Source: Comamonas sp. lk
Lineage (GTDB): Bacteria > Pseudomonadota > Gammaproteobacteria > Burkholderiales > Burkholderiaceae_C
DNA: 9,550 nucleotides
Assembly: GCA_945875225.1 (NCBI GenBank)
Contig: CAMCJY010000053.1
Coordinates: 1 to 9,550 of the forward strand
Reading direction: 5' to 3'
Below, one piece after another: positions 1-5,782 of this stretch. The number at the start of each line of letters is the position of its first letter. The first letter of the stretch is position 1. The position numbers and the translations under genes are program-made. A model generated the notes under the pieces. The model did not search any database, was not told where the DNA came from, and saw nothing but the letters and a program-made list of their open reading frames with translations.

Positions 1-465
1 CGCAATCGCCCATGCGGGGTGGATGGGTACACGCCGTTGTGCAGCCCTTGCCTCTCGATGCTCACGCCATGCGCTGATGGCCAATAGCACGATCAACATA
101 CCCACGCCCGAAGCCAGGTAACGGTGCAGCATTTCGATCCAGGCCTTGCTATGCGTGACAGGGCCTTCAGGGTTAACCGTCTGCGCCAAGGCGATAGCAC
201 CCTTGGCGCCCACTGGGCTGGCATGGCCGTAGCATCCAGGCCAATCCGGGCAGCCCAAACCGCTGTCGGTCAAGCGGGTAAATGCGCCGAACAAAACCAG
301 ATCAAAAGTCAGGAACAAGGTGGTCAGGGTCAAGGCATAGTGCCAGCCTCCGGCCTGGCGGTGGCGCCCGCTCCATAGCAGGTAGGTCAGGGGCATGGCA
401 GCTACGGCCATGCCGATGAGCACAAGCTGGCCCAATGGCGAGAGGTTCCAGAGCGCTGTTTCCAT
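1..465 (-). CDS. ctaA: Heme A synthase CtaA/COX15, N-terminal part (3' end cut by window edge)
   Basis: Heme A synthase is an integral membrane enzyme that oxidises the C8 methyl of heme O to the formyl group of heme A, the cofactor of aa3/caa3 oxidases. Only the first 155 codons are visible, open to the left edge. Residues 11-30 and 44-62 look like membrane segments. The family signature follows: GAFTRLTDSGLGCPDWPGC at about 60-78, with a cysteine pair C72/C78, then WIEMLHRYLA at 109-118 with E111 and H114, the expected heme-ligand region, and a further membrane segment from about 119. The ATG lies 18 bp after the stop of the SCO-like gene, so the two are probably co-transcribed, downstream of SURF1. 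No clear Shine-Dalgarno is visible before the ATG. In related genomes ctaB (heme O synthase) and a SCO1 gene usually follow; they would lie outside the window. The identification is firm. Confidence 0.95.
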   Translation of the reverse strand, partial: METALWNLSPLGQLVLIGMAVAAMPLTYLLWSGRHRQAGGWHYALTLTTLFLTFDLVLFGAFTRLTDSGLGCPDWPGCYGHASPVGAKGAIALAQTVNPEGPVTHSKAWIEMLHRYLASGVGMLIVLLAISAWREHREARAAQRRVPIHPAWAIA

Positions 466-483
466 AGTGTTCGCTGTCAAGGC

Positions 484-1170
484 TTAGCGCCCGGGCGTAT
501 CCCAAAATGCGGAAGCGCGTAGCAGGCGCTCCATATCACGCTTAGCTTTGGGTGCCTTGTTCACCTCGATGCGGGCGGGAAAACGCATCATCCAGTTGCC
601 CAGCGGATCGACCACATACAAATGGTCTTCTAAAGCCAACCCTGGCTCAGGCTGCAGCCAGGTTTGCAGTTGCGCAGTGGGCACGCGCAACACGGTGGCG
701 GTACCCAGCGCGGGCAACAAACTTGGCGCAATAGCCACCTCATCACTGACCAGCCACACCCAATCGACACGGTCTTTTTCTTTGCCCACACCCTCGCGCA
801 ATTGGCGCTGCATGTACAAATGGTGCTGGCACTGCGCCTGGCAGTCAGCGCCGGCCACGCTAATCAAGAGCCATTGGCCTTTGAGGGCACGCAAATTGGT
901 CTGCTTACCGCCCATCTCCAGCGCCTGTATGTCCGGCAGTGAGCGCTGGGGGTCGATCAGCGTTCCGAAATTCTGGCGTGCCTCAGGGCGTATCAAGTAA
1001 TAGGTGACATACGAGGCCACCACGGGTGCAGCGCACACCAGCAAAACCAAGAGCATCTTCCAACGGCCCATTCGGGTATCGGCGGCGTTTGCAGCGATGT
1101 CCTGCGGTACGGGCATGGAATGCACGGTCAAACCCAGCGGCTGGTCGTTTGAACTGTCAGTGGGGGCCAT
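484..1170 (-). CDS. SCO-like, membrane-anchored thioredoxin-fold protein of the cytochrome oxidase assembly cluster
   Basis: Predicted 228-residue protein with a hydrophilic N-terminus (1-34), one membrane anchor (about 38-60) and a periplasmic-facing domain. It carries C110 and C114 as a CxxxC pair, and H183 in an E-D-H context followed by a VVDPLGNWMMRF stretch. This arrangement resembles SCO1/SenC proteins, where CxxxC plus a distal histidine bind copper for CuA assembly. It lacks the proline that normally follows the second cysteine, and its Cys-to-His spacing (69 residues) is shorter than in classical SCO. A copper chaperone or thiol-disulfide role for CoxB is therefore an inference. I chose the ATG at 1170. 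A TTG three codons upstream (1179) is also open, but it has no better ribosome site. The start overlaps the last 14 bases of SURF1, suggesting translational coupling. The gene sits between SURF1 and ctaA, where related genomes usually carry an unnamed hypothetical gene. Confidence 0.8.
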   Translation of the reverse strand: MAPTDSSNDQPLGLTVHSMPVPQDIAANAADTRMGRWKMLLVLLVCAAPVVASYVTYYLIRPEARQNFGTLIDPQRSLPDIQALEMGGKQTNLRALKGQWLLISVAGADCQAQCQHHLYMQRQLREGVGKEKDRVDWVWLVSDEVAIAPSLLPALGTATVLRVPTAQLQTWLQPEPGLALEDHLYVVDPLGNWMMRFPARIEVNKAPKAKRDMERLLRASAFWDTPGR

Positions 1171-1915
1171 GGTTTGCAATATCCAGGGAAGTGGCCGCGG
1201 GGCGGCGAAAAAACTGAAACCACAGGTACAAACCTGCTACCAGCAATGACAACGCAAACCATTGGAATGCGTAGCCGTAATGCTTTTCAATACCGAAGTT
1301 GACCACCGCCCATTGCCGACGCAGTCCCTGGCTGGGTGGGCCCGACTCACGCACCGTGAACGCTTCCAACGGTAAGCCGGTTTGACTGCGGTATTGTTCC
1401 AAGTCGAGATTTTGCCGTATCGGCCCTTCACCGGGTGCGCCGGGGGCATAGAGCTTGGAGGGCGCAAGGGCAATGTCACCATCGACCACGACCATACCCG
1501 CAGGCGTTTGTACCTCGGGCAACTGCGCGCGCGCTTCAAAATTGCGCGGCACCCAACCGCGTTGCACCATCAGCACCTGGCCTTGCGGCTCCAAACGAAA
1601 AGGCGTGAACACGAAAAAACCCACTTTTGCGTCCATTTGGCGGTTGTCCAGATACACCGTTTGCTCAGGCAACCAAATACCTTTTAAGTGCGCGGGGTGG
1701 TACAGCACGCCACTCTCCTGCATACGGCCTTGGGCTGCTAATGCGAGGACTTGGGCGTTATCTAAGGGAGATTTACCGGCTTGCGCAAGGATGGAGGCCT
1801 GCAAAGCTTCTTTTTGCGCGGCGCGGTCCAACTGCCAAAAACCAAGCGCTAGCCCCAATAGGCTAAAAAAAATAGCCACAGCTGTCACGCGGTAGAACTT
1901 CGGGTCGCGATTCAA
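1157..1915 (-). CDS. SURF1 family cytochrome oxidase biogenesis protein (TTG start)
   Basis: SURF1 (Shy1) proteins are inner-membrane factors that help place heme A into subunit I of aa3-type oxidases. The 252 residues show the classic layout: membrane helix 1 at about 10-27 leading into GFWQLDRAAQK (25-35), a large periplasmic domain with YLDNR (88-92), VQRGWVPR (117-124) and QNLDLEQY (168-175), and a second helix at about 216-235 preceded by KHYGYAFQWF (211-220), whose H212 matches the histidine implicated in heme binding. The start is TTG: the frame upstream offers no ATG, whereas an AGGA motif lies seven bases before this TTG. It is followed by an overlapping SCO-like gene and then ctaA. 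Because a terminator and an opposing gene separate it from coxC, it probably has its own promoter, which would lie antisense within the DUF2909 gene; I could not pick out a convincing one. Confidence 0.93.
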   Translation of the reverse strand: MNRDPKFYRVTAVAIFFSLLGLALGFWQLDRAAQKEALQASILAQAGKSPLDNAQVLALAAQGRMQESGVLYHPAHLKGIWLPEQTVYLDNRQMDAKVGFFVFTPFRLEPQGQVLMVQRGWVPRNFEARAQLPEVQTPAGMVVVDGDIALAPSKLYAPGAPGEGPIRQNLDLEQYRSQTGLPLEAFTVRESGPPSQGLRRQWAVVNFGIEKHYGYAFQWFALSLLVAGLYLWFQFFRRPAATSLDIANHGPH

Positions 1916-1917
1916 AA

Positions 1918-1923
1918 GATAAT
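1918..1923 (+). promoter_or_regulatory. Possible -10 element (GATAAT) for the DUF2909 gene
   Basis: GATAAT matches the sigma-70 -10 consensus at five of six positions and ends seven bases before the DUF2909 ATG. A transcript from it would start at or next to the start codon. No good -35 hexamer is seen 16-18 bases upstream, and the gene has no Shine-Dalgarno, so this is a weak candidate for a leaderless transcript. It overlaps the start region of SURF1 on the other strand. Confidence 0.25.
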
Positions 1924-1926
1924 CCT
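1923..1926 (-). promoter_or_regulatory. Shine-Dalgarno of SURF1 that decides its TTG start
   Basis: On the minus strand AGGA is followed by a seven-base spacer and TTG. The only nearby ATG (1932-1930) is in a different frame and meets a stop after six codons. The motif therefore supports TTG at 1915 as the SURF1 start. Confidence 0.6.
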
Positions 1927-1930
1927 GCGC

Positions 1931-2152
1931 ATGAGTTACTTTGTTGCCCTGGGCTTTTTAGCCGTCATTGCCAGTTTGGCCACCGCCATGTTTTTCATGT
2001 TGCGTGGAGGCAGTGGAGACCCCACCAAATCGCGCCGGATGGCACGCGCATTAGCGGTACGGGTGGGCGTTTCTATTTTGCTCTTTGTCTGTGTCCTTTT
2101 GTCCTGGCAAGCCGGCTGGATTCAGCCTACCGGCATACCCCCGGGCGCTTAA
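1931..2152 (+). CDS. Twin transmembrane protein, DUF2909 family
   Basis: A 73-residue protein with two predicted membrane helices (about 4-25 and 46-62) joined by a short basic linker containing GDPTKSRRMARAL. This matches the small DUF2909 'twin transmembrane' proteins found beside cytochrome oxidase genes in beta- and gammaproteobacteria. No biochemical function is established that I know of; a role in oxidase assembly or stability is an inference from position. It is the only plus-strand gene in the oxidase cluster, divergent from SURF1 with 15 bp between the two start codons and convergent with coxC across a shared terminator. The ATG is not preceded by a recognisable Shine-Dalgarno. Its promoter must overlap the SURF1 5' end, and transcription of either gene would cross the other's control region. 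Confidence 0.88.
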   Translation: MSYFVALGFLAVIASLATAMFFMLRGGSGDPTKSRRMARALAVRVGVSILLFVCVLLSWQAGWIQPTGIPPGA

Positions 2153-2176
2153 CGACTAGGCAACTAGCCAGCAAGC

Positions 2177-2203
2177 AAAAAGGCACCCCATGGTGCCTTT
2201 TTT
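2177..2203. terminator. Bidirectional intrinsic terminator between DUF2909 and coxC
   Basis: The 11-base arm AAAAAGGCACC (2177-2187) pairs perfectly with GGTGCCTTTTT (2192-2202) around a CCAT loop. The A/T ends of the stem give a run of six T on the plus strand and five T on the minus strand. It lies in the 65-bp gap between two convergent genes, so it can end both the DUF2909 transcript and the coxBA-ctaG-coxC transcript. This separates coxC from SURF1 transcriptionally unless there is read-through. Confidence 0.9.
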
Positions 2204-2217
2204 GCGTCCACAAGGCC

Positions 2218-3099
2218 TTACATCCAGTACACAAGAATGTACAAGCCTAGCCAGACCACGTCCACAAAGTGCCAATACCAGGCAGCGCCTTCAAAGCCGA
2301 AATGGCGCTCCGGGCTGAAATGGCCTTTTTGCAAACGCAACGTAATGAACAAGAGCATCAACATACCCACGAATACGTGAAAGCCATGAAAGCCCGTCAG
2401 CATAAAGAAGGTAGAACCGTATATGCCGGAACTAAGCTTCAGGTTAAGCGCCGTGTAAGCATGGTAGTACTCATAGCCCTGAACGATCAAGAAGGTAACA
2501 CCCAAGAGTACTGTCAGCCACATAAAGCTGATAGTTTTGCTGCGATTGCCATCGATCAGCGCGTGGTGCGCTATGGTCAGCGTCACACCTGAGCTCAAGA
2601 GCAAAGCGGTGTTAATAGTGGGCAACCAGAAAGGGCCCATGGTGGTGAAGGGCTCAATAATGCCGGCCGGCGATGCGGTTACGCCGGCAGCCAAACTGGG
2701 CCAAACCGCTTTGAAACCGGGCCACAGGATCGCGTTGTCCAAGCTGCCCAAAGCAGGCACTGAGTGCGAGCGGGCCCACCACAAGGCGCTAAAGAAAGCG
2801 CCAAAGAACATCACTTCAGAAAAGATGAACCAGCTCATGCTCCAGCGGAAAGACAGGTCAATTTTTCGACCATACTGCCCGGTTTCGCTTTCATGGACTG
2901 CCTCACCAAACCATTGGAAAAGCACGAAGAAGAAAAACAACATACCAAAGGCTAGCGAGTAACGGCCCCAGTCAGCCCCGTTGATCCACTGGCCCGCACC
3001 CAGAATCACAAAGAACAGCGCAAGAGACGCCATGGCCGGATGGCGCGACGGCTGAGGTACAAAATAATACGGTTTTGCGCCGTGTGCAGTGCTACTCAT
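2218..3099 (-). CDS. coxC: Cytochrome c oxidase subunit III
   Basis: Subunit III (CtaE) is the seven-helix membrane subunit that stabilises the catalytic core and shapes proton uptake by subunit I. The 293 residues begin with the PYYFVPQPSRHP-type N-terminus typical of proteobacterial CoxC. They carry the conserved glutamate in WFIFSEVMFFGAFF (E95), a loop insertion around 112-150, the GFHGFHVFVG block (236-245) and the C-terminal WYWHFVDVVWL (274-284). Length agrees with bacterial homologues. The ATG at 3099 is preceded by TGGAG with a five-base spacer to the start (GGAG at 3105-3108), a good ribosome site. It is the last gene of the structural operon: DUF2970 ends 54 bp upstream, and the strong hairpin terminator begins about 15 bp after the stop. 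Confidence 0.97.
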   Translation of the reverse strand: MSSTAHGAKPYYFVPQPSRHPAMASLALFFVILGAGQWINGADWGRYSLAFGMLFFFFVLFQWFGEAVHESETGQYGRKIDLSFRWSMSWFIFSEVMFFGAFFSALWWARSHSVPALGSLDNAILWPGFKAVWPSLAAGVTASPAGIIEPFTTMGPFWLPTINTALLLSSGVTLTIAHHALIDGNRSKTISFMWLTVLLGVTFLIVQGYEYYHAYTALNLKLSSGIYGSTFFMLTGFHGFHVFVGMLMLLFITLRLQKGHFSPERHFGFEGAAWYWHFVDVVWLGLYILVYWM

Positions 3100-3153
3100 T
3101 TCAGCTCCATTTTTCGAAATACGATTCTAAGAACGCAGTGCTTATACCTGCGC

Positions 3154-3375
3154 CTATTTGCCAACCACCCAAGTAGCCAAACCGATCAGGCTGACTACCA
3201 AAACCAAAACCGAAATCACGCTCGCCAACAGGACATGCAGCGGGTTTACTTTGGCCGCATCCTCCTCAAAGCCGGCACGACTGCGAATGCCAATAAATGA
3301 CCAGGCCACGGTTTTTAGACTGCGCAACAGCGATGGGCGCGCACCATTGCCAGTTATGGGCTTGACTTCACTCAT
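3154..3375 (-). CDS. DUF2970 family single-pass membrane protein
   Basis: A 73-residue protein with a soluble basic N-terminal half, containing SLLRSLKTVAWSFIGIR at about 15-31, and one C-terminal membrane helix (about 47-70). This fits the DUF2970 family, small proteins found next to ctaG and coxC in Burkholderiales and relatives. No function is known to me. Its start codon overlaps the ctaG stop as ATGA (3375-3372), so translation is probably coupled to ctaG, and coxC follows 54 bp later. The coupling suggests it is made in proportion to the copper chaperone CtaG and may help oxidase assembly, but this is inference from position only. No independent strong Shine-Dalgarno is seen, which fits re-initiation after ctaG. 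Confidence 0.87.
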   Translation of the reverse strand: MSEVKPITGNGARPSLLRSLKTVAWSFIGIRSRAGFEEDAAKVNPLHVLLASVISVLVLVVSLIGLATWVVGK

Positions 3376-3962
3376 GAGCCCAAGAACTTTGTCGCAACAG
3401 TAGCAATCGGCGCAGGCGGAATTTTGCCACCCACCTCAAAGAATGTGTAGGACAGCGTGATGGTTCGTACATCTTTAGAGAGCCTGGGATCAATCACAAA
3501 CACGACCGGCCAAGATTTTTTCTCACCCGCTTCCAGGGTGTATTCGTTGAAACAAAAACACTCCAATTTATTGAAATGCGCTGCCGCTTGTTGCGGCGCA
3601 TAACTGGGGATAGCCTGAGCCGCCATACGACGATTCTGCGTGTTCTGGAATTCGTACATCACCGTCATCACTTCGCCCGGATGCACTTGCAAAGAACTCT
3701 GGGCCGGCTTGAACTGCCAGGGGCCTCGGCTATTGGCGTCAAACTCCACCGTGATGGTGCGGCTGGTATCGACCTGCGTATTGGCGGGAACTTTGGCCTT
3801 TTCGCCCGGAACGACCAACTCGGCCAATGCCAAAATGTTCACTCCGGTCATCTGGCAGATCGCGTTGTAGATCGGGACCAAGGCATAGCCAAAACCAAAC
3901 ATGGCCAGCACCACCACCGCCAATTTACCCAGCATGGTGGAGTTATGAAAACGCGGGTTCAT
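3372..3962 (-). CDS. ctaG: Cytochrome c oxidase assembly protein CtaG/Cox11 (CuB copper chaperone)
   Basis: Cox11-type CtaG is a membrane-anchored periplasmic protein that delivers copper to the CuB centre of subunit I. The 196-residue product has an N-terminal anchor (about 11-30) followed by PIYNAICQMTGVN (30-42) and an immunoglobulin-like domain. The copper-binding CFCF motif is at 135-138 (C135, C137), inside HFNKLECFCFNEYTLEAGEK. The C-terminal TITLSYTFFEVGG is also typical. I chose ATG at 3962, which gives the family's MNPRFHNS-like start; a TTG two codons upstream is possible but less likely. The gene begins seven bases after the stop of the small assembly gene and overlaps DUF2970 by four bases at its end, so it sits inside a tightly packed operon. 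Its own Shine-Dalgarno is weak. Confidence 0.96.
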   Translation of the reverse strand: MNPRFHNSTMLGKLAVVVLAMFGFGYALVPIYNAICQMTGVNILALAELVVPGEKAKVPANTQVDTSRTITVEFDANSRGPWQFKPAQSSLQVHPGEVMTVMYEFQNTQNRRMAAQAIPSYAPQQAAAHFNKLECFCFNEYTLEAGEKKSWPVVFVIDPRLSKDVRTITLSYTFFEVGGKIPPAPIATVATKFLGS

Positions 3963-3969
3963 ACGCAAC

Positions 3970-4080
3970 TTAGTGACTCAGCAAAAGCATTTTAACAAAT
4001 ATGCCAATGAAAAAAACCACCGCCACCGAGGCAAGGCTCAAGGCCATACGCAGGTTGGCTTTTTTCTGTTCAGGCGTCAT
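3970..4080 (-). CDS. Small cytochrome oxidase assembly protein (36 aa)
   Basis: A short reading frame that an ORF caller with a length cut-off would miss. It encodes 36 residues: a polar, lysine-containing start (MTPEQKKANLRMAL), then one hydrophobic helix (about 12-34) ending in LLLSH. It lies between coxA and ctaG, 23 bp after the coxA stop and seven bases before the ctaG ATG. This is the position where Burkholderiales carry very short proteins annotated as cytochrome oxidase small assembly proteins, and the TPEQKKAN-type N-terminus fits that group. Its exact role is unknown to me; helping subunit I or CtaG at the membrane is an inference. The frame fills the gap almost exactly, and the codon-level structure (charged head, one helix) argues against chance. 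No strong Shine-Dalgarno is visible. Confidence 0.85.
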   Translation of the reverse strand: MTPEQKKANLRMALSLASVAVVFFIGIFVKMLLLSH

Positions 4081-4103
4081 ACGGTCAGTCGATGATTAAT
4101 GTC

Positions 4104-5723
4104 TTAGGCAAGAATTTTGTTGGCCGCAGCGTTCAGCTTGGGCGGCGTTTCAAAGGTGTGGAAAGGCGCGGGCGAAGGAACTTCCCACTCCAAGCCTTCT
4201 GCACCTTCCCATGGGCGCTGGGGCGCTTTTTCACCGTGTCCAAGCATAGCGGGTAAGACTACGAAGAAGAAGAAATACACCTGCGCTAAGCCAAAGGCAA
4301 AACCACCCACCGAGGCGAGCGCGTTGAAGTCCGCAAACTGCATTGGGTAATCGGCGTAGCGGCGCGGCATACCTGCCAGACCCAGGAAGTGCATAGGGAA
4401 GAAGGTGACATTAAAGGCGATCAGCGACCACCAGAAATGGATCTTGCCGCGTGTTTCGTTGTACATCACACCGGTCCACTTAGGCGCCCAGTAGTAGTAC
4501 CCGGCAAACATGGCATACAAGGAACCCGCCACCAGAACATAGTGGAAGTGGGCCACCACGTAATAGGTGTCCTGCAACTGAATGTCGATCGGTGCCATGG
4601 CCAGAATCAGGCCGGTAAACCCGCCCATGGTGAACACAAAGATAAAGCCCACGGCAAACAACATAGGGGTTTCAAAGGTCATTGAACCTTGCCACATGGT
4701 GGCAATCCAGTTGAACACCTTCACCGCCGTAGGCACCGCGATCAACATCGTCGCGTACATAAAGAACAACTGACCGGTCACCGGCATGCCGGTGGTGAAC
4801 ATGTGGTGCGCCCAGACGATAAAGGACAAAATCGCGATGGACGAAGTGGCGTACACCATGGAGGTGTAACCAAACAAGCGCTTGCGGGCAAAGGCCGGCA
4901 CGATCTGGCTGATGATGCCGAAGGCCGGCAAGATCATGATGTAGACCTCAGGGTGACCGAAGAACCAGAAAATATGCTGGTAGAGCACCGGGTCACCGCC
5001 ACCGGCAGGATTAAAGAAGGTGGTGCCAAAGTGGCGGTCCGTTAGCGTCATGGTAATGGCGCCGGCTAGCACCGGCATCACCGCAATCAGCAAATACGCA
5101 GTAATCAGCCAGGTCCAGGCGAACATGGGCATCTTCATCAAAGTCATGCCGGGTGCGCGCATGTTTAGGATCGTGACGATGATGTTAATCGAGCCCATGA
5201 TGGAAGAAGCGCCCAGGATGTGCAAGGCAAAAATACCGGTATCCATACTCGGGCCTTGTTGCAAGGTCAGCGGTGCATACAGCGTCCAACCGGCAGCAGG
5301 AGCGCCGCCGGGCATCAAGAAAGAGCTAACCAACAACAAGCCTGCAGGTATCAGTAGCCAGAAGCTGAAGTTGTTCATGCGCGCAAAGGCCATGTCGGCT
5401 GCGCCAATTTGCAACGGAATCATCCAGTTGGCGAAGCCCACAAAGCCCGGCATGATGGCTCCAAAGACCATGATCAAACCGTGCATCGTGGTCAGCGAAT
5501 TGAACAACTCGGGGTTGACAATTTGCAAACCGGGTTGGAATAACTCGGCACGAATCAGTAGTGCCAAAATACCGCCCACGATAAACATGGTGAAGCTGAA
5601 CAACAGGTACATCGTGCCGATGTCTTTGTGGTTGGTCGCATAAACCCAGCGCCGCCAACCGGTAGGTGCGTGACCGTGGTGGTCGTCATGGGCGTGATCG
5701 TGGTGGTCTAAAACTGCGCTCAT
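4104..5723 (-). CDS. coxA: Cytochrome c oxidase subunit I, A-type heme-copper oxidase
   Basis: The catalytic subunit reduces O2 to water at the heme a3-CuB site and pumps protons. The 539 residues hold the full set of ligands: H81 (heme a), H257, H306 and H307 (CuB), H392 (heme a3) and H394 (heme a). Y261 in GHPEVY forms the cross-linked His-Tyr pair. E259 in the same motif marks the A1 subtype. D-channel residues are visible at N99, D110 and N117, and the K-channel lysine is K335 in PTAVKVFNW. The first 18 residues are unusually rich in histidine and aspartate (seven His). Length matches aa3/caa3 subunit I. The ATG at 5723 has AAGGA seven bases upstream (5731-5735). It lies 59 bp after coxB and before the small assembly gene and ctaG, which supplies CuB. 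Nothing in the sequence suggests loss of function. Confidence 0.98.
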   Translation of the reverse strand: MSAVLDHHDHAHDDHHGHAPTGWRRWVYATNHKDIGTMYLLFSFTMFIVGGILALLIRAELFQPGLQIVNPELFNSLTTMHGLIMVFGAIMPGFVGFANWMIPLQIGAADMAFARMNNFSFWLLIPAGLLLVSSFLMPGGAPAAGWTLYAPLTLQQGPSMDTGIFALHILGASSIMGSINIIVTILNMRAPGMTLMKMPMFAWTWLITAYLLIAVMPVLAGAITMTLTDRHFGTTFFNPAGGGDPVLYQHIFWFFGHPEVYIMILPAFGIISQIVPAFARKRLFGYTSMVYATSSIAILSFIVWAHHMFTTGMPVTGQLFFMYATMLIAVPTAVKVFNWIATMWQGSMTFETPMLFAVGFIFVFTMGGFTGLILAMAPIDIQLQDTYYVVAHFHYVLVAGSLYAMFAGYYYWAPKWTGVMYNETRGKIHFWWSLIAFNVTFFPMHFLGLAGMPRRYADYPMQFADFNALASVGGFAFGLAQVYFFFFVVLPAMLGHGEKAPQRPWEGAEGLEWEVPSPAPFHTFETPPKLNAAANKILA

Positions 5724-5782
5724 ACGGGCTTCCTTCTCAGTACATCAATAGTTAAATTCGATTTCGCCAAGCTGGCCTGCGC

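Noticed and set aside
1861..1877. GGCTA/TAGCC inverted repeat with an A-rich loop
   Set aside because: It falls within the first membrane helix of SURF1, where Phe and Ser codons explain the A-run on the plus strand. A five-base stem is not significant.
5020..5643. A 207-codon plus-strand open frame inside coxA
   Set aside because: It is the antisense shadow of a highly conserved coxA segment. No ribosome site or family similarity is seen.
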